Assembly (NCBI RefSeq): GCF_014236855.1
Contig: NZ_CP051261.1
Span: 3,100,001 to 3,164,000, forward strand
Length of the DNA stretch: 64,000 bases
Direction: 5' to 3'
From: Xanthomonas sp. SI
GTDB taxonomy: Bacteria; Pseudomonadota; Gammaproteobacteria; Xanthomonadales; Xanthomonadaceae
A model generated the notes under the pieces. It saw only the letters and a list, made by a program, of their open reading frames with translations, had not been told where the DNA came from and made no database searches. The position numbers and the translations under genes are program-made. Each line of letters starts with the position of its first letter. Within the stretch, counting starts at the first letter, position 1. Below are positions 48,860 to 60,755 of the stretch, piece by piece.

Positions 48860-49567
48860 TCAGTTGACGCTGAATTCCGCGCGGCAGCCCTTGTCCACCC
48901 AGATGCCGTCGCGGTCCCAGCCCCAGCTGTCGTCCTGCACGCAGGCGGTGCCGGACAGCTGCCGGCGCAGCTGCACGCTGCTGTGGATGCTGACCCCGCA
49001 GCGGCGCCGCGAGCGGCCCTTGGATTCGCACAGCACCGGACGCGCGCCGACCGGAAAGCCGGACCCGTCGCTGGCGCCGATCTCGAATTCGCCACGGCAA
49101 CCACGCGACACCCAGATCTCGTTGCGGCGCACGCCCCAGCTGCGCTCCTCGCGGCACGGCACCGAGGACAGCTGGCGCATCAGCCGTACCGGCGCGCCGC
49201 GCAGCATCACCGGGCAGCTTTCGACCCGGCCGTCGGATTCGCAGCGCAACACGCGGCGCATCGCGCTGCGCGTGGGCTGCGGCGGATTGGAGCGGAACTC
49301 GGCGCGGCAACCCAGCGTCACCCACACCCCGGTGCCGTCCGAGCCCCATTCGCTGCCGCGGATGCAGTCGTTGTCGGACAATTGGCGGATCAATTCCACG
49401 CCCTGTTCGGTCGGCATCGGGCAATGCACCCAGCTCATGTCGCGCGATTCGCAACGCACCACCGCGGCGTCATAGCCGTCCGGCGCCTGCGCAAACGCCT
49501 TCGCCGGACACGCGGATACCGCCAACCCCAACCAACACCAGCTCCCGAGCCCGTACGACCACTTCAT
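48860..49567 (-). CDS. Exported protein with three DUF3011 repeats
   Basis: 235 aa from MKWSYGLGSWCW, chosen because a signal peptide starts there (cleavage near AKAFAQA). The mature part is three repeats of about 60 residues, each with RCES/CES, a Cys, R-QLS, Cys, a WG pair and IWV-(x)n-GCRAEF or similar. The Cys pattern implies disulfides in the periplasm or outside. DUF3011 function is unknown; members occur mostly in xanthomonads. The minus-strand gap to epmA is 139 bp. Confidence 0.85.
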   Translation of the reverse strand: MKWSYGLGSWCWLGLAVSACPAKAFAQAPDGYDAAVVRCESRDMSWVHCPMPTEQGVELIRQLSDNDCIRGSEWGSDGTGVWVTLGCRAEFRSNPPQPTRSAMRRVLRCESDGRVESCPVMLRGAPVRLMRQLSSVPCREERSWGVRRNEIWVSRGCRGEFEIGASDGSGFPVGARPVLCESKGRSRRRCGVSIHSSVQLRRQLSGTACVQDDSWGWDRDGIWVDKGCRAEFSVN

Positions 49568-49706
49568 GCTTGGCTCTGCCCCTATGCGTGGAACCTGAAC
49601 AACGAAGACCACTCCACCGATATCGCGCATCGACCGCATGCAGGGCTGGATCAAACCATCATCGATGTCGACAAAGCAAGAAGATGCTACATGAACGGCG
49701 CACGGT

Positions 49707-50666
49707 TCAGGCTCGCGCGAAATCGTAGGCGAGCACATCGCCGATCGACGCGGTGCCGCGCATCGCCATCAGCAGGCGATCCACGCCGACCGCCACGCCG
49801 GCGCAATCGGGCAGCGCCGGCAAGGCCTGCAGCAAACGCTCGTCCAGCGGCGGCAGTTGCGCGCCGCGCTCGCGGCGCAGCGCGTGATCGCGCAGGAAGC
49901 GGCGCCGCTGCTCGGCCGCATCGTTGAGTTCGTGGTAGCCGTTGGCCAGCTCGTAGCTGCCCAGGTACAGCTCGAAACGCTCGGCCACCGGCGGCTGCAC
50001 GTCGCGGATGCGCGCCAGCGCGCACTGCGAAGCCGGCCAGTCGTGGACCACGGTGATGCGGTCGGCCGGGAATACGGATTGCAGGCGATGGGTAATCACC
50101 AGGTCGAGCCAGTCGTCGCGGGTCAGCCCTGCAGCGTCGATGCGGATATCGCGCAATGGCTGCTGCAACTCATCCAGCGGCGCCAGCAATGGATCGATGC
50201 CCAGCGTATCCAGGAACAGTTGCCGATAGGTGACCACATGCAGCGTCGCCGTGCGCGCGACCAGCGCCAGCGCCTCGCGCACCAGCGCCACGGTCTCGTC
50301 CACCAGTTGCAGGTGATTCCAGCCGACCCGGTACCACTCGAGCATGGTGAATTCGGGATTGTGGCGGCCGCCGGCCTCGCCATTGCGGAACACCCGGCCG
50401 AGTTCGTAGCAATCGCCGACGCCGGCGGCCAGCAGGCGTTTGAGCGGGTACTCGGGCGAGGTGCGCAGCCAGCGCAGCGCCGGGCCGGCATCGACGTGGC
50501 CGCTGAAGCGGGTCTGGAAACTGTCGATGTTGGGTTCGGTGTTGCCGGCCGCCGACAGCATCGGCGTCTCCACCTCGAGCACGTCGCGCGCGGCGAAGAA
50601 GGCGCGGATGCGCGCGTTGAGCGCGGCGCGCAGGCGCAGCGCTGCGATGTCCACGGCGTCGCTCAT
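49707..50666 (-). CDS. epmA: Elongation factor P beta-lysyltransferase
   Basis: LysRS-like enzyme (PoxA/GenX) that attaches beta-lysine to EF-P, helping ribosomes through polyproline. 319 aa from MSDAVDIAALRLRAALNARI. Class II motifs: LRTSPEYPLKRLLAAGVGDCYELGRVFRNGE (motif 2 region, given in parts: LRTSPEYPLKRLL, YELGRVFRNGE) and GVAVGVDRLLMAM (motif 3). It lacks the anticodon-binding domain, as expected. Starts 40 bp after ligA, so probably co-transcribed. Confidence 0.95.
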   Translation of the reverse strand: MSDAVDIAALRLRAALNARIRAFFAARDVLEVETPMLSAAGNTEPNIDSFQTRFSGHVDAGPALRWLRTSPEYPLKRLLAAGVGDCYELGRVFRNGEAGGRHNPEFTMLEWYRVGWNHLQLVDETVALVREALALVARTATLHVVTYRQLFLDTLGIDPLLAPLDELQQPLRDIRIDAAGLTRDDWLDLVITHRLQSVFPADRITVVHDWPASQCALARIRDVQPPVAERFELYLGSYELANGYHELNDAAEQRRRFLRDHALRRERGAQLPPLDERLLQALPALPDCAGVAVGVDRLLMAMRGTASIGDVLAYDFARA

Positions 50667-50706
50667 CGCGGCGATCCGATCGGGTGCGTCGCGCCCGGAA
50701 GCCGGC

Positions 50707-53559
<2,853 letters not shown>

Positions 53560-54684
53560 GTGTCGCTACCGGTTTCGCGCCGTTCCTTCCTTTCCCTCGC
53601 CACCTCGGGCCTGGCGGTCGGTGCACTGGGCCTGGCGCCCGCTGCGGAGGCGGCAAAGCGCAAGGCGGCGGCGGTCGCGGCACCCGGCGTGGCGCCGGCG
53701 GCCGGCCCGGTCTATCTGAACTTCAACGAATGTCCGCTGGGTCCGGCACCGGCCGCGCTGGACGCGGCGCAGGCGATCCTGCCGCGCGCCGGCCGTTACC
53801 TGTTCGACCTGCAGAACGACCTGATCGCGCTGTTCGCCGGCGAGCATCAGCTGCCCAGCGACCACGTCGCGGTGTATCCCGGCTCCAGCGACCCGCTCAA
53901 CCGCGCCGCGCGCGCGTTCACCTCGGCCCGCGCCGGCGTGGTGGTGGCCGATCCGACCTTCGAAGCGGTGGCCGATGTCGCCGCCGCGCACGGTGCGCCG
54001 GTGCGGCGGGTGCCGCTGCGCGCCGACGGCGGGCACGACGTCAAGGCGATGGCCAGTGCCGATCCGAACGCCGGGCTGATCTATCTGTGCAACCCGAACA
54101 ATCCGACCGGTTCGATCACCGCACGCGCCGACATCGAATGGCTACTGGCCAACAAGCCCGCCTCCAGCGTGCTGCTGGTCGACGAGGCCTATATCCACTA
54201 CAGCGAGCAGCCCTCGGTGATCGATTTGATCGGCCAGCGCCAGGACCTGCTGGTGCTGCGCACCTTCTCCAAGCTGTACGGCATGGCCGGGCTGCGCCTG
54301 GGCCTGGCGGTGGCCTCGCCGGGGCTGCTGACCAAGCTGGCGGCGTTCGGCGAGAACCCGGCGGCGATCACCGCGGTGGCCGCCGGCATCGCCAGCCTGC
54401 GCGACGTGCAATTGGTGCCGGCACGGCGCGCGGAGAACGCGCGGATCCGCAACGAAACCATCGCCTGGCTGCAGAGCAAGGGCTACAAGTGCCTGCCGTC
54501 GCAGGCCAACTGCTTCATGGTCGACGTCAAGCGCGACGGCAAGGCGTTCGCCGCGGCGATGGCCAAGCAAGGGGTGATGATCGGCCGCAGCTGGCCGATC
54601 TGGCCGAAGCTGGTGCGGGTCACCGTCGGCACCGAAGCGGAGATGCTGCGGTTTCGTGAGGCGGTGTTGAAAGCGCGCAAGTAG
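53560..54684 (+). CDS. PLP aminotransferase with Tat signal, HisC-like
   Basis: 374 aa from the GTG at 53560, favoured over the GTG at 53554 because GGAG sits 7 nt before it. MSLPVSRRSFLSLATSGLAV is a twin-arginine signal followed by a hydrophobic core and a cleavage-like AEA. The enzyme part is a fold type I aminotransferase of the histidinol-phosphate group: NPNNPTGSI, DEAYIHYSEQP, PLP lysine Lys238 in FSKLYGMAGLRLG. Tat export of a PLP enzyme is unusual. It is read opposite to the ligA and zipA genes on either side and is followed by a 40-bp inverted repeat. Confidence 0.87.
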   Translation: MSLPVSRRSFLSLATSGLAVGALGLAPAAEAAKRKAAAVAAPGVAPAAGPVYLNFNECPLGPAPAALDAAQAILPRAGRYLFDLQNDLIALFAGEHQLPSDHVAVYPGSSDPLNRAARAFTSARAGVVVADPTFEAVADVAAAHGAPVRRVPLRADGGHDVKAMASADPNAGLIYLCNPNNPTGSITARADIEWLLANKPASSVLLVDEAYIHYSEQPSVIDLIGQRQDLLVLRTFSKLYGMAGLRLGLAVASPGLLTKLAAFGENPAAITAVAAGIASLRDVQLVPARRAENARIRNETIAWLQSKGYKCLPSQANCFMVDVKRDGKAFAAAMAKQGVMIGRSWPIWPKLVRVTVGTEAEMLRFREAVLKARK

Positions 54685-54692
54685 CGCGCTTT

Positions 54693-54863
54693 GGGATTGG
54701 GGAGTCGGGATTGGGGATTCGTAAAAGCTGGCTTCGCCGCTTATCTCATCGGCCCATAACCTCATCGGCCCCCGTACCCTCATCCGCCCCTTCGGGGCAC
54801 CTTCTCCCGATGGGAGAAGGGGGGCCAGCTTTTACGAATCCCCAATCCCGACTCCCCAATCCC
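54693..54863. repeat. Perfect 40-bp inverted repeat between converging genes
   Basis: The 40 bases from 54693 (GGGATTGGGGAGTCGGGATT...) recur exactly as reverse complement at 54824-54863. The 91-nt interior contains a CCTCATCCGCCC...GGGAGAAGGGG unit, itself a hairpin. It fills the gap between the aminotransferase and zipA stops and can act as a bidirectional terminator. Confidence 0.9.
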
Positions 54864-54873
54864 GGCCCCACGC

Positions 54874-55611
54874 TTACCAGCGTGGGGCTTTCGTCAACGG
54901 CGGCGCCTGATGCTGGCGGTCGTAGGCGCGCAGTTCGTCGCGGATGTGGGCGATGCGCTGGCGGCCGAGGGCGTTGCGGCTGTCGTCCAGGACCACGCCG
55001 TCGAGCAGTTCGCCCATGCGCTGCACGGTCGGCAGCATCTTTTCCCAGGCGTCGAGCGCGGTCAGCGGCGCCGGCAGGGTCAGGAAGAACGCGATCGCCG
55101 GGGTCTCCATCTCGCGGATGTGGGCCATGTCGAAACTACCCGGCTTCATGATGCTGGCCATGCTGAAGATCGGGCCGCGCTCGGGATGGCCTTCGACCAG
55201 GCGGTGGAACACGCTCATGTGGCCGAACACCAGCCCGGTCTTCTCGGCCGCGACGACGATGTCCTCGCCGCGCAGCACCTGCCCGGCGCGCGCGGCGACG
55301 TACAGCGAAACGATCTTGTCGAAGTCCTGGCTCGGCCGCTTGCCGAGGTCGGCATTGGCCGCTTCGGCGGCGGACAGGCCCAGCTCGGGCTGGCCGAGGG
55401 CGCCGTCCTGGTCGGGCACGGCGATCGCGTCGCCGTCGGCAGCCACCGCGGCATCGCCGAGCGAGGGCTCGCGCCGCGGCGCGGCCGGGTCGGCCGGCTC
55501 CACGCGCCGACCCTGGGTCGGTTTCTTCGGGCGGCCGAACAGGAAGATCGCCGCGATCAACAACAGACCGGCGGCGAGGATGCCGATGCGCAGCATTGCC
55601 ATGTCGGACAT
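54874..55611 (-). CDS. zipA: Cell division protein ZipA
   Basis: Anchors FtsZ to the inner membrane at mid-cell. 245 aa. N-terminal membrane span (~6-25, IGILAAGLLLIAAIFLF), a Pro/Ala/Glu linker to ~90, and the C-terminal FtsZ-binding domain ~100-240 (KIVSLYVAARAGQVLRGEDI, FSMASIMKPGSFD, GVVLDDSRNALG). Lies 58 bp after smc on the same strand; smc-zipA-ligA is the known order, here interrupted by the aminotransferase. Confidence 0.95.
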   Translation of the reverse strand: MSDMAMLRIGILAAGLLLIAAIFLFGRPKKPTQGRRVEPADPAAPRREPSLGDAAVAADGDAIAVPDQDGALGQPELGLSAAEAANADLGKRPSQDFDKIVSLYVAARAGQVLRGEDIVVAAEKTGLVFGHMSVFHRLVEGHPERGPIFSMASIMKPGSFDMAHIREMETPAIAFFLTLPAPLTALDAWEKMLPTVQRMGELLDGVVLDDSRNALGRQRIAHIRDELRAYDRQHQAPPLTKAPRW

Positions 55612-55669
55612 TCGGGGGTTACTCCGGCAGGGGTGCGTAGGGGGAAGACAAGGTATTTAGCATGTCACG

Positions 55670-58600
55670 TCAGGCCGCGCCCGCCAAACGCGCGGCTTCC
55701 TCGAGGTCCACGCTGACCAGGCGGCTGACGCCCGGCTCGCGCATGGTGACGCCGCTGAGCTGGTGCGCCGCTTCCATCGTGGCCTTGTTGTGGCTGACGA
55801 ACAGGAACTGCACTTTCTCGCTCATTTCCTTGACCATCGCCGCCAGGCGGCCGACGTTGGCTTCGTCCAGCGGCGCGTCGACCTCGTCGAGCAGGCAGAA
55901 CGGCGCCGGGTTGAGTTGGAAGATCGCGAACACCAGCGCCACCGCGGTCATCGCCTTCTCGCCGCCGGACAGCAGCGAGATGCTGGACACGCGCTTGCCC
56001 GGCGGGCGCGCCATGATCGCCACGCCGGTGTCGAGCAGATCTTCGCCGGTCAGTTCCAGATAGGCGTGGCCGCCGCCGAACAGGCGCGGATACAGCGCCT
56101 GCACGCCGGAATTGACCCGGTCGAAGGTGTCCTTGAAGCGGCCGCGGGTCTCGCGGTCGATCTTGCGGATCGCGTCCTCCAGGGTTTCCAGCGCGGTGTT
56201 CAGGTCGATGTCCTGCGCTTCCAGATACTCAGAGCGCTGCGCGGCTTCGCCGTATTCGCTGATCGCGGCCAGGTTGACCGGCTCCAGGCGACGCATGCGT
56301 CCGTCGATCTGTTGCACCGCCTGCTCCCATTCGGCCGGATCGGCCTGTTCGGGCAGGCCGTTGATCACGTCCTCGAGCACGAAACCGGCCTTGACCACCG
56401 CCGCCGACAGCTGCTCGGCGCTGAGTACCAGCGCCTGCTGGTCGAGACGGCGCTGGGCGATGCGCTCGCGCTGCGCCAGGGCCTGTTCGTCGCGCTGCTG
56501 GCGGGTCTGTTCCAGGCCGCGCAATTCGTTGTCGATGCCGTCCAGCAACGCGCGCGCCTCGCCGAGCGCGCGGTCGGTGCGCACGCGTTCGCTGAGTGCG
56601 GCCTGGTGCTCGGCTTCCAGCGCATGCACCGGCGAATCGCCTTCGCTCAGCTGCGCGCTGAGTTCGCCCAGGCGCGAATCCAGTTGCCCGCGCTGGTTGC
56701 CCATGCGCTCCAGCGCCTGGCTCAGCGAGGCGATCTGGGTGCGTTGCGATTCCAGGGTCAGGGCCAGCGCATGCGAGGCCTCGCGCACCCGGCGCGCGGC
56801 ATCGCGGGCCAGGTCGCGCGCTTCGGTGAGCTGGCGGCGCTCGCTCTCCAGCATGTGCCGGGTGCTTTCCAGGTCGCCCATGCTGGTGACCGCGTCTTCC
56901 AGCTTGGAACGCGCCTCGCGCGCCTGCTCGCGGCTGCTGTCCAGGGTTTCCAGCAGCTGCGCGATCTCCGTCTCGATGCGCTCGATGCGGGTGCGCGCGG
57001 CGTCCACCTTGCCCTGCTGGCTCTGCAGTTGCCCGGCCAGTTCGGACACACTGCGGTGCGCCTGGTACAGCTGGCGCTGCGCTTCCTCGCGCTGCTGCTC
57101 GGCGGCCAGCGACTGCTCGCGCAGGCTCGCCAGGCGCTGGTCCAGTTCCGCTTCGCGGTCCTGCAGGGTATCGATCTGGCCGCGCAAGGACTGGATCTCG
57201 CGCTCGCGCAGCAACGCGCCCTGCTTGGCCGCACCGGAGCGCGACACGCGCAGCCAACCTTCGCCCAGGCGCGCGCCGTCGCGGGTGATGATCGAGTCGC
57301 CCTCGCCCAGCTGCGGCAGCAAGGCGCGTGCGGCGGCGAGGTCCTCGGCCGCGTGCAGCCGCGACAGCAGGCGGCGGATCGCGATCGGGCCCTGCACCTT
57401 GGCGGCAAGCGAGGTCGGCGCGAAGTGGCCGGCCTCCTCGTCGCTGCTGACCAGCGCGATGCGGCCTTCGCCGAGTTCGCCCAGCGCATCGACCAGGGTC
57501 TCCGGCGCATCGACCAGCACGCCTTCGATCAATTGCCCGAGCGCGCCTTCGACCGCGTTTTCCCAGCCGCTTTCGACGCTGATGCGCTCGCCCACGCGCG
57601 CCGCCGAATCCAGTCCGCGCGCCTTCAGCCAGGCCACCGCGGCGCCCTGCTCCTGGCCGAGCGCGGCCTGTTGCAGGGTTTCCAGCGACGACAGCCGGCC
57701 GCGCGCGGCCTGCGCCTGCTTGCGCACCTCGGCCAGCTCGGCCTGCGCGCCGCGCTGCTGTTCCTGCAGCGCGGTCAGCGCCTGCTTGCGGGTTTCGACC
57801 TGTTCGTTGAGCCCGTCCAGCGCGGCGCGCTGCGTCTCGTGCTGCAGCTCCACCTGTTCGAAGGCGGCGGCCAGCGCGTCCAGGTCCAGCCCGGCGCGCT
57901 CGGCGGCCAGCGCTTCGCGGCGGCGCTCGGCTTCCAGCGATTGCCGGTCCAGATAATCGACGCGGGTGCGCTCGACTTCGCCGGCGCGCGAGGCCTCGGC
58001 GGTATAGCGCTGGTGGGTTTCCCAACGCTGCTGCCAGTCGGCCAGTTTGGCCTCGGCGTCGCGCAGGGCTTCCTGCTTGTATTCGTTGTCTTCCTGCAAC
58101 TGCTCCAGCTGCGGCCCGGCGATGTCCACCGACTCGCGCAACAGCGACAGCTTGGCCTCATCGCCGCTGATGTGCTGGCCGAGTTCGGCCAGCGCCAGCT
58201 GCGCTTCGTCGCGCGCCTTGTGCAGGCGTTGCGACAGGTCGCGCTGGTGCTGGATCTGCTGCTCGATGCGCGCCAGCGTGCTGCCGACCTGGTAGACCTC
58301 GGCCTGGGCCTTGCTCAAGGCGTCGGCGGCCTCCTCGCGGCGCACGCGGCCGGTCTCGATCCGCGCCTCGGCCTCGCGCTGCTCGGCGATGAACTGCTGC
58401 AGCCGCGTCTCTTCCTGGCCCAGCGCCTCGCGCAGGCCCTGCAGCTTGCCGTCCAGGCCACGGTATTCCAGCGCCTTCCACTGCGCGTCCTTGACCTTGC
58501 GTTCTTCCTGCAGCGCCTGGTACTGCTCGGCCTGACGCGCCTGGCGCTTGAGGTGCTCGAGCTGCTTGCCGATCTCTTCGCGCAGGTCGCCCAGCCGCTC

Positions 58601-59173
58601 CAGGTTCTCGCGGGTATGGCGGATGCGGGTCTCGGTCTCCTTGCGCCGCTCCTTGTACTTGGAGATGCCGGCGGCCTCTTCCAGGTACACGCGCAGGTCT
58701 TCCGGGCGCGCCTCGATGATCTGGCTGATCATGCCCTGCTCGATGATCGAGTAGCTGCGCGGGCCCAGGCCGGTGCCCAGGAACAGGTCGGTGATGTCGC
58801 GGCGCCGGCACTTGGTGCCGTTGAGGTAGTAGCTGCTGCTGCCGTCGCGGCTGACCTGGCGCTTGACCGAGATCTCGTTGAACGAGGCGTACTCGCCGGA
58901 GATGGTGTGGTCGGAGTTGTCGAAGATCAGCTCCACCGTGGCCTGCGACACCGGCTTGCGCGCCGAGGAGCCGGAGAAGATCACGTCGGTCAGCGAGTCG
59001 CCGCGCAGGCGGCTGGCCGAGCTTTCGCCCATCACCCAGCGCACCGCGTCGATGATGTTCGACTTGCCGCAGCCGTTCGGACCGACGATGCCGGTCATGT
59101 TGGTCGGCAGGTGCAGCGTGGTCGGATCGACGAAGGACTTGAAGCCGGACAGCTTGATGGTCGACAGGCGCAT
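55670..59173 (-). CDS. smc: Chromosome segregation protein SMC
   Basis: ATPase that loops and compacts the chromosome with ScpA/ScpB. 1167 aa, normal. Walker A GPNGCGKSN (31-39). Two long coiled coils flank a hinge at ~510-640 (containing EGQ/VLVDAPETLVDALGEL). Signature motif SLLSGGEKAMTAVAL and Walker B FCLLDEVDAPLDE are near the C-terminus. The opposite strand is open for nearly the same length, which reflects codon bias and is not a gene. Confidence 0.98.
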   Translation of the reverse strand: MRLSTIKLSGFKSFVDPTTLHLPTNMTGIVGPNGCGKSNIIDAVRWVMGESSASRLRGDSLTDVIFSGSSARKPVSQATVELIFDNSDHTISGEYASFNEISVKRQVSRDGSSSYYLNGTKCRRRDITDLFLGTGLGPRSYSIIEQGMISQIIEARPEDLRVYLEEAAGISKYKERRKETETRIRHTRENLERLGDLREEIGKQLEHLKRQARQAEQYQALQEERKVKDAQWKALEYRGLDGKLQGLREALGQEETRLQQFIAEQREAEARIETGRVRREEAADALSKAQAEVYQVGSTLARIEQQIQHQRDLSQRLHKARDEAQLALAELGQHISGDEAKLSLLRESVDIAGPQLEQLQEDNEYKQEALRDAEAKLADWQQRWETHQRYTAEASRAGEVERTRVDYLDRQSLEAERRREALAAERAGLDLDALAAAFEQVELQHETQRAALDGLNEQVETRKQALTALQEQQRGAQAELAEVRKQAQAARGRLSSLETLQQAALGQEQGAAVAWLKARGLDSAARVGERISVESGWENAVEGALGQLIEGVLVDAPETLVDALGELGEGRIALVSSDEEAGHFAPTSLAAKVQGPIAIRRLLSRLHAAEDLAAARALLPQLGEGDSIITRDGARLGEGWLRVSRSGAAKQGALLREREIQSLRGQIDTLQDREAELDQRLASLREQSLAAEQQREEAQRQLYQAHRSVSELAGQLQSQQGKVDAARTRIERIETEIAQLLETLDSSREQAREARSKLEDAVTSMGDLESTRHMLESERRQLTEARDLARDAARRVREASHALALTLESQRTQIASLSQALERMGNQRGQLDSRLGELSAQLSEGDSPVHALEAEHQAALSERVRTDRALGEARALLDGIDNELRGLEQTRQQRDEQALAQRERIAQRRLDQQALVLSAEQLSAAVVKAGFVLEDVINGLPEQADPAEWEQAVQQIDGRMRRLEPVNLAAISEYGEAAQRSEYLEAQDIDLNTALETLEDAIRKIDRETRGRFKDTFDRVNSGVQALYPRLFGGGHAYLELTGEDLLDTGVAIMARPPGKRVSSISLLSGGEKAMTAVALVFAIFQLNPAPFCLLDEVDAPLDEANVGRLAAMVKEMSEKVQFLFVSHNKATMEAAHQLSGVTMREPGVSRLVSVDLEEAARLAGAA

Positions 59174-59352
59174 GGGGCAGGCAATCCATGGCAGGCGGCG
59201 GCCGGCGGGCCGGCACGCGCTGCCGCTAATGAATATCCAGGTGAAGTCCCGCTTTCAAGCCCTTGATACGACTACGATCGTCGGACAGGAAACAGGCACG
59301 AACCGATGAGTATAACGGCAGCCGGCAGGGGCCGGGGCCGCAGGCCGCAAAC

Positions 59353-59380
59353 GAAACGGGCACCTTGCGGTGCCCGTTTC
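59353..59380 (-). terminator. Terminator after rplI
   Basis: GAAACGGGCACC (59353-59364) and GGTGCCCGTTTC (59369-59380) form a 12-bp stem with a 4-nt loop. On the minus strand it lies 21 bp after the rplI stop and is followed by GTTTGCGG. Confidence 0.75.
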
Positions 59381-59401
59381 GGTACAGCATGAAGCCGTGG
59401 A

Positions 59402-59851
59402 TCAGGCTTCGGCTTCGACCACGACCTTGACCGTGGTCTCGACGTCGGCGTGCAGGCGCACCAGCACCTCGTACTCGCCGATGTTGCGGAACGCGCCTTC
59501 GCCCAGCACCACTTCGCCCTTTTCCAGCGGCAGGCCGGCGGCGGTGAACGCCTCGGCGATGTCGCGCGGGCCGACCGAGCCGTACAGCTTGCCTTCGGTG
59601 GACGCATTGGCCTTGACCGTCACGCTGGCGCCTTCCAGCTTGGCCGCACGGGCCTCGGCGTCGGCGTGGATCGACTGCGCCTTGGCTTCGTAGTCGGCAC
59701 GCTTGGCTTCGAACTCGGCGATGTTGGCGGCGGTGGCCGGCACGGCCTTGCCCTGCGGCACCAGGAAGTTGCGGCCATAGCCCGGCTTGACGTCGACCTT
59801 GTCGCCGAGGCCGCCCAGGTTGGTCACTTTCTGCAGAAGAATCAGTTGCAT
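59402..59851 (-). CDS. rplI: Ribosomal protein L9
   Basis: 149-aa L9 of the large subunit. N-terminal rRNA-binding part [21 protein letters not shown] and [17 protein letters not shown], a long connecting helix (~45-75) and the C-terminal domain. Last gene of the rpsF-rpsR-rplI set, but 227 bp after rpsR instead of the usual few bases. Confidence 0.98.
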   Translation of the reverse strand: MQLILLQKVTNLGGLGDKVDVKPGYGRNFLVPQGKAVPATAANIAEFEAKRADYEAKAQSIHADAEARAAKLEGASVTVKANASTEGKLYGSVGPRDIAEAFTAAGLPLEKGEVVLGEGAFRNIGEYEVLVRLHADVETTVKVVVEAEA

Positions 59852-59920
59852 GGTGTTGCTCCGTTATTCGTTAGCGCACGCCCGAAGGCGCCCGCAACGC
59901 TTGCTGTCCGAATAGGAAAA

Positions 59921-59953
59921 GCCGGGAATCGGGAATCGGGAATCGGGAATCGC
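59921..59953. repeat. GGGAATC tandem, four units
   Basis: GCCGGGAATCGGGAATCGGG and continuation, a tandem of 7-bp GGGAATC units in the rpsR-rplI gap, a variant of the GGGATT runs elsewhere. Confidence 0.8.
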
Positions 59954-60034
59954 AAAACCCCCAACCAACACCGCACTCTTCGATCGCCAGACTTCTATTG
60001 AATAACCCGCGCATGGATGTGCGGGCTGTCGCTC

Positions 60035-60066
60035 GGAAGGACCCGCACAGACGTGCGGGTCCTTCC
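60035..60066. promoter_or_regulatory. 14-bp perfect hairpin between rpsR and rplI
   Basis: GGAAGGACCCGCAC (60035-60048) and GTGCGGGTCCTTCC (60053-60066) enclose a 4-nt loop, 13 bp after the rpsR stop. A related pair CCCGCGCATGGATGTGCGGG lies at 60006-60025. No T-run follows on the minus strand, so it may be an attenuator, RNA-processing site or partial terminator tuning L9 against S6/S18. Confidence 0.65.
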
Positions 60067-60078
60067 GGAGCGGTCACA

Positions 60079-60309
60079 TCAAATATCGTGGTTGTCCGTG
60101 TACGGGATCAACGCCAGGAAACGCGAGCGCTTGACCGCCGTGGCCAGCTGGCGCTGGTACTTGGACTTGGTGCCGGTCACGCGGCTCGGCACGATCTTGC
60201 CGTTCTCGGTGAGGTACTGGCGCAGGGTGTTGAGATCCTTGTAGTCGATCTCTTTGACGCCCTCGGCGGTGAACTTGCAGAACTTTCGGCGACGGAAGAA
60301 CTTGGACAT
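60079..60309 (-). CDS. rpsR: Ribosomal protein S18
   Basis: 76-aa S18 of the small subunit, pairing with S6. [40 protein letters not shown] and [20 protein letters not shown] match the family. Starts 11 bp after rpsF on the same strand. The priB gene often found here in enterics is absent. Confidence 0.98.
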   Translation of the reverse strand: MSKFFRRRKFCKFTAEGVKEIDYKDLNTLRQYLTENGKIVPSRVTGTKSKYQRQLATAVKRSRFLALIPYTDNHDI

Positions 60310-60320
60310 GGCAGTGCTCC

Positions 60321-60755
60321 TTAGGCGGCTTCGGCGGCGTCGCCGTCGGTTTCGGTGGCGGCGGCAGGCGCATCGCCTTCCTCGTCGTCGCGGCGACGGC
60401 GCTCGCTACGCTCGGGCTTGTCGCCCTTCTCGTCCTTGCTCTTCATGATCAGCGACTGCTCGGTGTCCGGGCCGTCGCGCTTGATCACCAGGTGGCGCAG
60501 CACGGCGTCGTTGAAGCGGAAGCTCTCGACCAGTTCGGCGAGGATGGCCTGGTCCACTTCGATGTTGAGCATGACGTAGTGCGCCTTCACCAGATTCTGG
60601 ATCGGGTACGCCAGCTGGCGGCGGCCCCAGTCTTCCAGACGGTGGATGGTGCCGCTGCCGTTCTCGACCAGCGACTTGTAGCGCTCGATCATGGCCGGGA
60701 CCTGCTCGCTCTGGTCCGGATGGACCAGGAACACGATTTCGTAATGACGACTCAT
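60321..60755 (-). CDS. rpsF: Ribosomal protein S6
   Basis: 144 aa from [19 protein letters not shown], the family start; the frame extends far upstream without family sequence. The S6 fold covers ~1-98 ([32 protein letters not shown]). The C-terminal ~45 residues are a charged Lys/Glu/Arg tail then Ala-rich ([20 protein letters not shown]), longer than in E. coli. First gene of the operon; its promoter lies in the 406-bp gap to the right. Confidence 0.97.
   Translation of the reverse strand: MSRHYEIVFLVHPDQSEQVPAMIERYKSLVENGSGTIHRLEDWGRRQLAYPIQNLVKAHYVMLNIEVDQAILAELVESFRFNDAVLRHLVIKRDGPDTEQSLIMKSKDEKGDKPERSERRRRDDEEGDAPAAATETDGDAAEAA

Noticed and set aside
54693..54863. GGGATT arrays considered as CRISPR or telomere-like repeats
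   Set aside because: Units are too short, degenerate and without spacers. They are dispersed intergenic repeats.
55763..59266. Very long open frame on the plus strand opposite smc
   Set aside because: It is an antisense artefact of high GC and third-position bias. The protein is low-complexity Arg/Gln/Ala/Leu, with no domain or ribosome site, while the minus strand encodes unmistakable SMC.
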